Shown here: positions 45,722 to 56,476 of the stretch, in pieces
Position numbering within the stretch: the first letter of the stretch is position 1
Layout: every line of letters starts with the position of its first letter
NCBI GenBank assembly: GCA_963971285.1
Contig: OZ020244.1
Location: 6,324,001 to 6,388,000, forward strand
DNA: 64,000 bases
Reading direction: 5' to 3'
Source of the DNA: Astropecten irregularis
Lineage: Eukaryota; Echinodermata; Asteroidea; Paxillosida; Astropectinidae
Made by a program: the position numbers and the translations under genes
The notes under the pieces: generated by a model
The model's database searches: none
What the model saw: only the letters and a program-made list of their open reading frames with translations
Told to the model about the DNA's origin: nothing

Positions 45722-45729
45722 TTGTCAAC

Positions 45730-47602
45730 AAACACAGATCTAGTTGTTTTTCTTTTTCTTCAATTTGCAATTCTCCATTGAAATACAAATCACAAATGAG
45801 CTGAGAAAAATGAGCGAGTTTTCCATATTTTTCTGGTCGTACAAGGCTGATTTTTTTTCTTCTGCCGGCTGATGTCCAAAGTTGGGGGTGCGCTGTATAC
45901 ATGGGGACTTTACGGTTGTTGTGGAGGTTACCTTATTAATAACCAGCAGGGGCTGAGCCCACGCCTAGCCTATAGTAGACGAACAAACGACGCTATAGGG
46001 AGATGTGTTGACTTTCTGAAGGTAGACGCAAGAATGCCTCGTGGCTGGAAGGCACCTACGTGCATAGCCGGCCGTGGGCACGCCTGACTGATTTATTCAG
46101 TATCACGTCACACAACCTTTTGCATATATACATATGTATTTACACTACACGGTACACATGGAAACAATTATAAGAAATCATCTCCAGCATCAGCAGGATC
46201 TTCAGGGATGTCTGAATGTGAAGTGAACAAGCAGGTTCTAAACTGTGTTTTCCTGAATGTTTTGATTCAGTCAATAAGATAACCTTACAAGAAAATAACA
46301 TGTGAATGCACTTGTACATGTCAACTGCATCCAACTACCATCTGATTTTTCTTTATGACAGCGTAGGACTGGTAAACAATGTTTCATATGGTAACGAGAA
46401 TTTGCGAAAAGCAAGTATGCAGGTAAGTATTAGAAAGAAGAATTACATGTGAATCCATGTCAACCACATGAGACTATCACCTGATTTTTCGTTCATGTTC
46501 GCGTAGGATTGGCATACAATGTTTCATACGTGGAATGTGACAAGGATTTTTATTGCGAATATCATGTCATGTTGTCAACCGCAAGAAACTATCACCTGAT
46601 TTTTCTTTCATGTTCGCGTAGGATTGAAATACAATGTTTCATACGTGGAATGGGACAAGGATTTCTGTTGCGAAAAACATGAATACATGTCAACCGCAGG
46701 AAACTATTACCTGATTTGTCTTCCATGTTTGCGTATGATTGGCATACAATGTTTCATACGTGGAATGTGACAAGGATTTTTGTTGCGAAAAACATGTATC
46801 CAAGCATCCAAGTAGGTACTATTAGTAGCAATGATGTCATAATCATTGTTACTAAAATGTAGGCTAAAACATGTACACAAGTATGCCTCTAGCATTCTAA
46901 TTAGTCTATTTCACAAAATATGACTGAGGAAGGTACATTTTACTTGTTATTTTTTCAAACCAGGATTTTTTTCAGTTCAAATAATTTATTTTTCTTCGTA
47001 TCCATTACGAAAAGTGGGTAATGGTTGACCACAGAGGACTCCGTTTTGACGTCCGCGAACCCCGTGTGTGGCAGCTCCAGCCATGCATCGGCGCCCGGGC
47101 CAGCGCCCACTAGCCCTGGGCCATGTGCGTGGTCAGCTCCGGTAGCTGCCACGCCGCTCGGACTATGGACTATCGTTGTCTTTATTGACATCAGAACACG
47201 AAGAATCTTCTCCAGATTCGTCACAATTTGCTTTTAGATTCTTCACTAAAATTTACAGAATCCATATCGTAGTCAATTTTAGCAAATAAATCAGCTATTA
47301 TGTCTACATAACAGGAAGCCATAATGGCAAAATTTCATCTCAAATTTTGAGTCACAAACTTTCTTTCGTCAAACTTTACACAAAAAATCGTAATGGTAGC
47401 CCCCCATGTATTATACACCATACAAAAGATGTGTAAACAAACATTCCGACTAGATAAGAATCAACTCAAGAGGGCGGCGAACGAAAATAATACAGATCCT
47501 CAAAAATGCCATGTAGTTATGTCGAGTAAACTCGAAATTGGTAGAGAAGCACACGCTGCGCTGTCGGGTAAACTCGACATTGGTACTGAAAGGGTAAACA
47601 AC
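45730..47602. other. Non-coding intron sequence with a 113-bp tandem repeat
   Basis: About four diverged copies of a 110-140 bp unit (CAATGTTTCATACGTGGAAT, GACAAGGATTTTTGTTGCGA, TCACCTGATTTTTCTTTCAT) occupy 46330-46800. A GC-rich island at 47040-47165 has open frames but no recognisable domain or splice context. Nothing else identified. Confidence 0.6.
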
Positions 47603-47990
47603 CACTAGGTGTTCGGGGTCACATTTTGTAGTGGAACTGTTTGTGAACATAAAAATTATGTTGGAACGTATGTGGTCAATCGTTGCTCATACAATGGCAT
47701 ATTGAAATACACACTAAATTTAAACTGCGTGACTGATCAAATACTGATCATGCTGATTGCACTTCGTACACTGTAACACTGACTGATATCGTGTACAAAA
47801 TGGCGTCACCGTTTAATAATATTGTCTAGACGATAACTTCCAGAAAGATCATCACAAACAACTGAAAATTTACAGAAGTCATAGAACGTGTATGGTGTAG
47901 ATATTGTGCAATTTTCATAAATGTATTTCATTTAATTACCGAGTAAATGTATTTGATTAATTACGTAATTTTTCCTTTAAAAGAACTAAG
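47603..47990 (-). mobile_element. Helitron-like family A fragment, minus orientation
   Basis: It begins at ACTAGGTGTTCGGGGTC, the complement of the family A 3' subterminal motif, preceded by ACAACC, half of the 3' hairpin. It continues through the family A 3' body (GCATATTGAAATACAC, TGATCATGCTGA, GATAACTTCC). The rest is lost. A TAAACGTTTAAACG palindromic stretch at 48000-48060 follows and may be a hAT remnant. Confidence 0.65.
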
Positions 47991-48784
47991 GCTGCGCCGG
48001 TTAAACGTTTAAACGTTTAAACGTGTACAAAGGCACTACACGTTCAGTATTTTAGTAAACGTTTAAACGACCAAAAAAAAATCCATTGTGTTTTTGTTTG
48101 CATTTGTCCCTCTATTTGCCAATGTAATACACTGTACAATAAAGTATTGTTCACGACACTCAACTCCGATTACCAAGTGGCCGAAACTTTTTTTTATTTC
48201 CAGCAGAAAACACCTCAAAGAATATAACAATAAACTACAGTGATAGCCGGCATAATATTCATCAACCTCGGAATATGTTTACTTTGCTTTCCTTGGTTGG
48301 CACCCACAGTATATTCAACACATGAATGAACAACCCATCAAACAAACGGGACCAGTGGCTTTCAAAATTTTGACTCAGAAAACCCACGTGATCATGTGTT
48401 AGTTTCACTTCCAGAAACATACTGTTTCACTGTTAGTGAAAATGTGCCACTACAACCTCAAGAGTTGATACTCCTAAAATAGATGATGATAACTTACCTG
48501 CCATTTTGTACTCTGATTCCCTTGCATTCTAAGGAGTTTGATTTGCACGGACAGTTCAATTTGTTTACTGTTAAAAATAAGACTGCAGTGAGCCATGACA
48601 GCTTCACTGTTCTAGTTTTCCGTTTGACTGGCTTGGTACTACATGAGAGAAAAAATATTCATGAATATTAAATGATTTTTTTTTTTTTTTGGGTCAAGAA
48701 ATAGATAATATGCAAATTAGGCTTGCCCTTCACCGACATGGATGAGCACTGCATACTCAGTGCTTGTGAGAGCACGTGAAAAAA

Positions 48785-48858
48785 ATCACATGCTGGCTCA
48801 GGTGGGATTCGAACCCACGACCTCCTGGGTTCGAATCCCACCTGAGCCAGCATGTGAT
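48785..48858. repeat. Palindrome built from two inverted tRNA 3' halves
   Basis: Perfect 33-bp arms (48785-48817 and 48826-48858) with an 8-bp centre. Each arm reads as the T-arm and acceptor end of a tRNA: GGGTTCGAATCCCA followed by CCTGAGCCAGCA. Both strands therefore contain a GGTTCGAATCC polymerase III B box. No D-arm, anticodon arm or A box is present, so it is not a tRNA gene. Confidence 0.8.
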
Positions 48859-49082
48859 ATTTTTTTTTTTTATATTTTTAACCTAAACAATACTTGTAAA
48901 GTTAATTAGTATTAAAATTCCACATTATGTTTCACAGTGTAGTTTGTTTTTGATACAATAGTTATTTCACGCTAATAATGCAGTTAGTTTTGTCACTTAT
49001 GGGTGACTTTTATTACATCTTTCACTATTCATGTTCATACTACATTATACACTTTAAAAGGAAATTGTTTGTTCTCTTGAAG

Positions 49083-49209
49083 ATATTATCGGAGGAGAAA
49101 TCAGCTGTAGGTCAGAAACAGCAACTGGTCATACACAAGATGTCTTGAATAAGAAGGCTGTTGAGATCTGCATCAGTGTTCCTGAATCCTCCCAAGGCAA
49201 AGTCAGCAG
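49083..49209 (+). CDS. XPC: Probable XPC homologue, second exon in the window
   Basis: Acceptor TTGTTCTCTTGAAG/ at 49082 and donor AGCAG/GTAATG after 49209. Joined in phase 1 with the exon at 22572 it reads DIIGGEISCRSETATG then LNKKAVEICISVPESS and QGKVS, ending in phase 2. The KAVEIxIxxP block followed by a polar run aligns with the segment of vertebrate XPC that comes shortly after the E-W-E-E-V-E motif and just before the conserved transglutaminase-like region. Stop codons in the other phases and correct GT/AG borders support a real exon. The following exon is outside the window or beyond recognition. Confidence 0.6.
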
Positions 49210-49261
49210 GTAATGTATTTCATAGAAAATGCTAGTTTGTTCTCATCCTTGAACTTAATCT

Positions 49262-49647
49262 TGACAGTATTCCTATAATGTATTATATTCGTTCGAATTT
49301 TTTCACTATTATTATTCTTTATCGTCCAAATTTTGTTTATTGTTTATCTCTTCTTAGCTTCTTCCGATCAGCTAAGATGAGGTATCTTCTCAAAGCTTAT
49401 AAGCTAAGGATCATTCTGACACCGAGTTGTAAAAATTCTTAATTGATTAGCCAAGTTACAGTCATTTGAATTTTTAATTAGTCAATTTTGTCGAGGACGA
49501 CAAATGCTACCGACATGATTCTTTTTGCAAAAGCTTGTTTATATCATGTAGTTGTGCATGCTGCCACGAAAATGACCGTGATGTCATTATGAAGTCATCA
49601 TGACGTCATCAAAGTCGAAATGTGTGTTTTCTATTTAAAGATAAGTA
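49262..49647 (+). mobile_element. Helitron-like family B copy, part 1 (before the DIRS insertion)
   Basis: It starts in a CGTTCGAATTTTTTCACTATT segment, which is the family B sequence just after the 5' hairpin (hairpin missing), followed by the TTGTTTATTGTTTATCTCTT body and one 140-bp internal unit. The DIRS element interrupts it at AAAGATAAGTA. The same block is uninterrupted at about 62020-62400. Confidence 0.7.
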
Positions 49648-49662
49648 GTCTACTTCACTCGT

Positions 49663-49802
49663 CTTACCTGTAGAGCCACTACTTATGCATATTTCCCTAG
49701 ACCGTCAGGTATTCACGCTAAGAATTAGATACAACAGCGCCCCCTATCGACCTACCCACAGTGCCCCGCGGCATGAATGCCACGTAGGCGTCCTCTTTTC
49801 TC
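49663..49802 (+). repeat. DIRS left inverted terminal repeat
   Basis: Inverted complement of 55553-55692. It contains CTTACCTGTAGAGCCACTAC, which recurs in the internal complementary region. Confidence 0.9.
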
Positions 49803-49928
49803 TTAGCGTCAGACGCGGAAGGACGTGGTTTTTCGTTCGCTCCGCTTTTAATAAAGGTATTCTATTACAACGTTTGTAGAGTTTTTTGGTATTTTTTCGT
49901 GTATATTGTGTTGTGTTGTGCGGTAAAG

Positions 49929-52097
49929 ATGAGACGATCTGATAGAGCTGGGTCCGCAAATCTCGGGGAAAACAACCATTCCCCGGGGCGGACCGCGGTG
50001 CTCTCGTGCACGGACTCCGCCGGGTACAACAACCCGTTACCCGGGCGGCAGTCCCCTGCTACGCATCCCCAGCCACAACCGGCCGGGGACGCTGGCAGCT
50101 CCGTCGGTCGGGTCGGGGGCCACAACCGGTCCCCGTCCGCGGCCAGTTCGGAAGGCACAAAGAAAATAAGGGGGGGCTCTGGCAAGGTTTCCGTAAAACT
50201 AACCTCCTCTGCCAGAGCCAAACCCAAGAAGGGCGGTCGCCAGGGCAAACACGGTTCGTCCGTGTGCCCTGCACCCACTGCACCTCCGGACCCGGGGCAG
50301 CCACAACCGGCTGGCCTCCGTGGCTCCACGGTTACGGTGCACCCTGGCCTCCCCGGCACGGTGGCGAACGCCACGCGCTCCCGGGATGGGCTTTTGTCCG
50401 GTCTCCCCGACCGCGCAACGCGCGCTCAGCCCGTGGGGCTCGGAGCGCCGTTGGCCGGGCAGGCTGTGGACGGCATGGGTGGCCCAGCCTGGGCCTACCC
50501 CGGGCCGTCGGCCTCGCTCGTCTTGGGCTCGTCGGACTTTCTCCACTGCTCCGGGGTTCCATTGACCCAGGCTGCAGCGGACTCTTCCTCGGACACCCCG
50601 CGGGGCCGTCCGTCGAAGAAGGGGAAGAAAAAGAAGAAGTCGGGCCGAAGATCGCATGAATCTTCACCGAGTTCTGGGGACTCTTCCTCCCGGTCCCGTC
50701 GCAGCAAACGCTGCAAGGGCGAGGACGTGGTTTCACGGGGTGAGTTCCTTCAAGCCTTCCAATCGATTTCGGCATCAATATCAGCCCTTGCTGCCTCCCA
50801 CCAGTCGGGCTCTATTGTTCAGCATACCGATCCCGTGGCCCACACACAGGTCCCGCTGATCGTTGGTCACGGTTGGGCTGCACAAGCACAAAGGGACCTA
50901 CCGCACACTGTTAGCCGTGCGCCCGCATCCCCTCCAGCTATAAGCCTTCACCCTTCAATGTCCCTTGTGTCTGAGGAGGTCGTCCAACCACAGGCCCATT
51001 CATCTGATCAGCCCGCCGCCGCCCGGGATTATCCCGACTCGCTGTCTTCCCATTCATCAGACGGCTCAGCTGACGACCTGGGCGTGGCCCAGCTACAGCG
51101 ACTGTCTATTGCCGAGACGGAGCTTAGGCTCGTACAAAGAGACATGATCCGTGTGCTAAAGTTCCCACCTGAGGAGGAGCCCCCCCAGCCGGAACACAAG
51201 TCTTTCAAGCGCAAGACGGGCGTAGCTGGGACTGGTGACAAGGTTTTTCCAGTTATCCCCTTGGACCAGGTGTGTGTCGAGAAGATGTCTGGAATTATGT
51301 CCCCTGGTAATTGGCGAGCATACTCCAAACGGGAGCTCGACTACTATCGCTTCCCCAAGTCGGATTTTGAGAAGTTCTTCTCCACCCCGTCTCTCTCCGA
51401 TGCGACAAAGGACAAGTTGGCAGCGGATGAGGGGTGCCCATCGTCGAAGCGGCCCTTCGCGGATAAGACCCGCACCACGTTGGAGGACACGCTGAAGAAG
51501 CTGGACACAGCCTCCCGCCATGGCTTGGCCGCGACCTCCTTCTTGCTTCTCCTCACGGAATACTTGGTTTCCGGTTGTGAGGAGGAGTCGGCAGTTCCTC
51601 CGGACATGCTGACGGCCGCTTTTCACTGCCTTGATAATGGTCTCCAGTCGGTTCTCGACCAGTTCGCTCGTGTGTCCGCCCTTGCTACCTCGGCCCGTCG
51701 GGGCAATGTGCTGGACGCGCTTTTCCTCCCGTCTCAAGGTGCCCGTAAGAGGCTCTAGGCCCTTCCTCTGCTGGGAAACGATCTCTTCGCTGGCAAGTTC
51801 GAGGAATTCATGCAGGCGGAGGCCAAGAGGCTGAAAGCTACGGAAAAGATCAACCTCAAGAAACCCCCGGCCCCGACAACAAAGTCGTCACGGGGCGGGG
51901 GCAAGCCGTCTTACGTGATCCCCCGACGTAGCCCGCTCAGTGCGTCTACTCGTGGTAGTTTTCGAGGCCGATCGACCACTTCGTCTTCTGCCCGCCCCAC
52001 GCAGTCGCAACCCACCACTGCCTGGCGCCAGCAGCCGAAACTAGGACGTGGTTATCGCCCGCCCGGCCCCCGGTTATCCGGGGCCAGGCGTAAGTGA
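49929..52097 (+). pseudogene. DIRS ORF1 (Gag-like), one internal stop
   Basis: It is read from Met 49929 (MRRSDRAGSANLGENN). The frame stays open to a TAG at 51756-51758, then continues in the same frame to 52097. The N-terminal half is Pro/Gly/Ser-rich with a basic run (KKGKKKKKSGRR). The C-terminal half holds the conserved DIRS Gag-like blocks (SGIMSPGNWRAYSKRELDYY, a YLVSGCEEESAVPPDML region, LLGNDLFAGKFEEFMQAEA) and ends Arg/Ser-rich. It presumably binds element RNA. It overlaps ORF2 by 50 bases. The stop probably inactivates this copy. Confidence 0.8.
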
Positions 52098-55062
52098 CTC
52101 TCCCGTCTCCTGCAGGCCTCCCTCCATGGGACCCGTAGGAGGCCGTCTTCAGGCATTTGCAGGGTCCTGGGTTCAAGCTACGTCCGACCGGTGGGTGCTC
52201 GACACAATCACCCGAGGCTATGCGCTCGAGTTCACGAGCACCCCCCCGTCGAACATGCTCGTTTGGCCTACTTCAGTGCCGACCGATGTTTCGAAGCGTC
52301 GCTCTCTCGAATCGGAAGTAACATCTCTCCTCGAGAAGCAGGCAATACGCGTGCTCCCCCAGGGGGAGCCACAGTCGGGGTTTATGTCAACCTTCTTCCT
52401 GGTTCCCAAGAAGGAGGTCGGAGTTTGGCATCCGATCCTAAACCTGAAACCCCTCAACAAATTCATTCGGCCTCGTCGCTTCCGTATGGATACGCTGAAA
52501 ATTATCCTCGAATCCATCCGGACGCCAGCGTGGGGAGCAAGCATAGATCTGAAGGACGCCTACCTCCACGTTCCTATCAGGCCAGATCACTGGAAGTTCC
52601 TGCGGTTTCAGTACCAGGACATCGTGTACGAGTTCACGGCTCTCCCGTTCGGCCTCTCCACCTCACCCCGAGTCTTTACAAGAGTTGTGAAGGCGGTCGG
52701 GGCCGCGCTGCGGAGACAAGGTGTGATGTTGTTCATGTACCTCGTCGATTGGCTCATCGTGGGACAATCTCGCGAGGCCACATTGGCGGCACTCAACCTT
52801 ACATGGAACCTCTCAGAGGACCTCGGGTTTATCATCAATGTAGAGAAGTCCCGCCCGTGCCCCTCCCAGTCCCCAACCTTCCTGGGAGCGTCACTCGACC
52901 TGCGGGCTGGGCTGGCCAGACCTACTTGGGATCGCATGTTGAACCTCCACCAATGCGTTTCTCTTTTTCTCCCAGTTTCGGTGGCCCCAGCGGGCGCTTG
53001 GCTCAGACTGCTGGGCCTCATGGCCAGCCTTGTAGACGTGGTGAATTTGTGCAGATTGCGGATGCGCCCCATCCAGCTACACCTACTCTCCTTCTTCCGG
53101 CCAAAACTTCATCGCTTAAGTCTTCCCGTGCCAGTGACACCTTGGCTGTTACCGCACCTTCGTTGGTGGCTGGACGTCTCAAACATCATGGCGGGCCGTG
53201 TCTTTCGCAGACCCCACCCGTCACTGATCGTCACCACAGACGCGTCACTTTCTGGTTGGGGGGCCACCCTCCACCCACGCCAAGTGGCGGGCCGGTGGGG
53301 CCCCGATCATCGCACAAACCACATCAATGTGCTCGAGATGCTGGCGGTCTCCAACGCCCTCCAGCATTTTCAGTCCTCCGTGACAGGTTGTTCTGTCCTG
53401 ATCTGCTGCGACAATACGACCGTATTGCCAGGGAGGCACGCAATCCGCCCAGCTGTGTGCGATCACGTGGACCATCTTCCAGTGGTGCATGCGTCACAGT
53501 GTGATTCTCTCAGCGGTTCACTTCCCGGGGGAGGAGAACTCCGCTGCCGACGCCCTCTCGAGGGGATGGATACGACCAACAGAGTGGTCTCTACATCCAC
53601 AGGTTGCTCAGTCTCTCTTCCAGCTGATAGATCGTCCTCATGTCGATCTATTTGCATTACAGGACAACCACCAACTGCCGACCTACTGCACGAGGACCCC
53701 CGATCCTCGGGCGTGGCAGACAGATGCGCTGGCAATACGGTGGAACGGGCTGCTGGCTTATGCCTTCCCCCCGTTCTCTCTCATCCCTCGTGTGCTGACA
53801 AAGCTAGAACAGGAGGATTGCAAAGTCCTCCTCATAGCACCATTCTGGCCCCGTCAGCCTTGGTTTCCGAGGCTGACCAAACTTCTAGTTCATCAGCCAG
53901 TAATCCTTCCGCAGAGAGCGGACATTCTGCTCCAGCCGAGCTCGGGTTTTTTTCACCCGGCTCCGCGGGATCTCCACTTGACGTGCTGGGTGCTGTCAAG
54001 CAATCCCTCCCGCGCAGCTGGCCTTTCTCAGCGAGCTGCAGCTATTGCAGCCTGCAGCCGCAGGGCTTCCACCAGGAAAATCTATGACAGCAGACTACGT
54101 CATTTTTCCAAATGGTGCCGAATCCGATCTCTGCATCCCCCCAATACTTCTGTAGGGGAGGTTGCAGATTTTCTGGTATACCTCTTCGAGAGCGACCTCG
54201 CATCCTCTACGATAAAGAATTATCGGCCATAGCGGCTGTCCACAGAGGTTTCCCAGATGGCTCCTCAGTGTCAGACAACCAGGCCCTTCACCTGTTGATC
54301 AAGGGTATGTTTGTTTCACGACCCCCGTCACGCAGACTTGTCCCTGCGTGGGATCTATTCAGCGTTCTAACGGTGCTCTCTAGCCCCCCGTTCGAACCCT
54401 TGGGTGGTTCCACCTTGCTGCACCTGTCTATGAAGGTTGCCTTTCTGGTGGCTGTGGCTACGTCTAGGCGACGTAGTGAACTTCACTCCCTCTCGATAGA
54501 GGCGGGTCACATCCGATGGGAGCCAGGAGGTGTCCGCCTAATCCCAAGGCTCGGGTTTTTGACAAAGAATCAGTCGGAGTCGTTCTCCCCTCCTGATATC
54601 TTTGTCCCTGACATCAAGTCTTTTTCGTCTGTCCCAGACAACAAGTTTTGGTGCCCTGTCAGGGCCCTTAAGTGGTACATCAACTGGACCAAACCGCTCA
54701 GGGCGGCTTGTTCCCAACTTTTTATTTCAACGACCCCGCCGTATGGACCGGCTTCTCGCGACACGATCGCTCGCTGGCTAGTTTCGGCTATTAACGCATC
54801 CCCGCATGCGCTGCCCGCGGGAGCCACTGGCTCAACCCGGGCGCATGATATCAGGGCGGCATCCACCTCGTGGGCCTTCTTTAAGGGTACTTCTATAGGT
54901 GATATCGTCCAGGCTGCATGCTTGAAGACCCCGAACACCTTCACGGAGTGCTATTTGAAGGATGTTCTCCAGGCAGAGGCCAGGGCAGGGAGAGCGGTGC
55001 TGGAGTCGGCTGCCAGGTCTGCACCCCGTGACCCGCTCCCAACAAGGACCTCGCAGCAATAG
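52048..55062 (+). pseudogene. DIRS ORF2: reverse transcriptase, RNase H, tyrosine recombinase
   Basis: RT: GGRLQAFAGSWVQATSDRWV, STFFLVPKKEVGVWHPILNL, SIDLKDAYLHVPI, FGLSTSPRVFTRVVK; the catalytic box reads MYLVDWLIVG, with Val where the first Asp of the YxDD motif is expected. RNase H: IVTTDASLSGWGA, INVLEMLAVSNAL, LICCDNTTV, then HFPGEENSAADALSR. Recombinase: STRKIYDSRLRHFSKWC, AFLVAVATSRRRSELHSLS (catalytic Arg), AHDIRAASTSWAFFKG (His-x-x-Arg) and FTECYLKDVL (Tyr nucleophile). The reading frame shifts between 53425 and 53465 and shifts back near 54230, so the product is broken in RNase H and in the recombinase core-binding part. No methyltransferase domain was noticed. Confidence 0.9.
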
Positions 55063-55396
55063 GTGAGTCCCTCATTTCCTTGCTCTTGCCCTTCGTATAT
55101 ACATTTGCATTTAGCAATGTCTTAACTAACCTTATTCCCTCCCTGCCGCGCAGGTCGGCGCGGCGGGCGCTGGTTTTCTATCCAACGCGGGTATCTTGTC
55201 GAACCCGCGATTGGGTTTCATGTTTTTCAGAGGCTGCAGCTTCATAGATGTTTGAAGCTTAGGGGCCTCTCTTCGGCTTGCCTGCCCTTCCCACCTTTGG
55301 GTGTGCAGGCTTTGCCAGGGCTTGCGCTGGTGACAGTGCCCCTTCTTGTATACAACAGCATCTCGCATACCCACCGCCTTTCTGCCGGTGCCAGTC

Positions 55397-55493
55397 TATG
55401 CATAAGTAGTGGCTCTACAGGTAAGACGAGTGAAGTAGACTCCCCTCCACAGAAGTGTGGTAGGGGTCTACGAACGAGTACTTACCTGTAGAG
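55397..55493 (+). repeat. DIRS internal complementary region
   Basis: 55397-55440 is the complement of the element's left extreme, and 55441-55493 the complement of its right extreme, placed back to back just after the recombinase ORF. It acts as the template joint for completing the circular DNA. Confidence 0.88.
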
Positions 55494-55552
55494 CATCCCC
55501 CCCTCCTCCCCACTATTCTCGATGTTTTGGGCATTCCGCCCTGAGCTTAACC

Positions 55553-55692
55553 GAGAAAAGAGGACGCCTACGTGGCATTCATGCCGCGGGGCACTGTGGG
55601 TAGGTCGATAGGGGGCGCTGTTGTATCTAATTCTTAGCGTGAATACCTGACGGTCTAGGGAAATATGCATAAGTAGTGGCTCTACAGGTAAG
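55553..55692 (+). repeat. DIRS right inverted terminal repeat
   Basis: Complement of 49663-49802. A unique extension (CCCCTACCACACTTCTGTGG) runs to 55731. Confidence 0.9.
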
Positions 55693-55731
55693 TACTTGTT
55701 CGTAGACCCCTACCACACTTCTGTGGGGGGG

Positions 55732-56186
55732 AATTTGTTGATTTTTTTCTACGGTTAATTCTAAAATTTACTAAAAATCATTTGTCGGAGAATGTTACAT
55801 TGAGATTGGAGTTACTGATGGAATTGCTCCGTGAAACATTAAAAACTGATTGTTAAAATACACCTTTTTGGCCTTATACCTCAAAAAGAAAGAATAAACT
55901 CCCGCTTTGTGTGACGTCTTGTGACCATGGCTTGAGATACGAAGATACACGTAGATCGGGGTCAATAGAAGCACATCAATAGCGCCACCAAGCACTTTAA
56001 CTGAAATTGTGACAAGAGACAGAGGCTGCATCCGGCCGAATCTGTTAAGGATCGGTCTCCGTTCCATGAAATTGACCGTGACGTCATCATGACATCATGA
56101 AAAGGCTGAATTTTCTTTGCATCATATCTCGAGAACGACAAGTGCTATGGTAATGATTCTTTTTGCAAAAGCTTTGTTAGATCCTG
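55732..56186 (+). mobile_element. Helitron-like family B copy, part 2 (after the DIRS insertion)
   Basis: It continues the copy broken at 49647 (TTGATTTTTTTCTACGGTTA, CATTTGTCGGAGAATGTTAC, TAGCGCCACCAAGCA). The same block occurs at 60520-60810 and 62395-62690. It ends at an inverted junction with a minus-oriented copy near 56186. Confidence 0.7.
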
Positions 56187-56476
56187 AAGATGCTATGATA
56201 TAACAAAGCTTTTACAAAAAGAATCATTTCCGTAGCATTTGCCGTTCTCGAGATATGCTGCAAACAAAATTTACTAATTAAATAATCAAATAACTGTCAC
56301 ATGACTAATTAATTAAGAATTTTAACAAACTCAGTCTTAGGATTAACTTCAGCTTATAAGCTTTCATAAGATACCACATATAAGCTTACCAGAAAAAGAT
56401 TATAAAAGATTAGGAATAAACAAACTTATCACACAAAGCTATGGAAGCAAAAAGTGCGAAGGAATAATAATAATAA
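56187..56476 (-). mobile_element. Helitron-like family B fragment, minus orientation
   Basis: Family B 5' body read on the minus strand (AGCTTATAAGCTGAAGTT, TTAGTAAATTTTGTTTGCAG), cut at a TTATTATTATT run in which the next copy is inserted. Confidence 0.65.

Larger units (their letters stand above)
22912..49082 (+). other. Inferred 26.2 kb intron of the XPC-like gene
   Basis: It begins GTTTGT after 22911 and ends with a pyrimidine-rich tract and TTGAAG before 49083. Phases match (1 and 1). It is filled with mobile elements on both strands, listed separately. No other exon of this gene was seen inside it, but small exons would be easy to miss. Confidence 0.55.
49648..55731 (+). mobile_element. 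DIRS1-like tyrosine-recombinase retrotransposon (6.1 kb)
   Basis: Terminal repeats are inverted, not direct: 49663-49802 and 55553-55692 (140 bp), with short unique extensions at each outer end. An internal complementary region at 55397-55493 joins the complement of the left extreme (49648-49691) to the complement of the right extreme (about 55676-55731), the hallmark of DIRS elements that replicate through a circle. ORFs for a Gag-like protein and for RT, RNase H and tyrosine recombinase lie on the plus strand. It is distinctly GC-rich compared with the flanks. It inserted in a family B Helitron-like element without an obvious target duplication, as expected for recombinase-mediated integration. 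Confidence 0.93.

Noticed and set aside
46955..47224. GC-rich ORF that could be an exon
   Set aside because: No recognisable domain, no convincing splice borders in phase with the XPC-like exons, and it contains Gly/Ala/Pro-rich low complexity.
48785..48858. A tRNA gene
   Set aside because: It has the T-arm and acceptor ends twice in inverted order but no D-arm, anticodon arm or A box.
50006..51737. Long alternative-frame and antisense ORFs across the DIRS region
   Set aside because: High GC content keeps all frames open. They lack domain similarity, while the plus-strand frames carry the DIRS proteins.
49648..55731. GC-rich island as a horizontally acquired host gene cluster
   Set aside because: It is fully explained as a DIRS retrotransposon with its own base composition.
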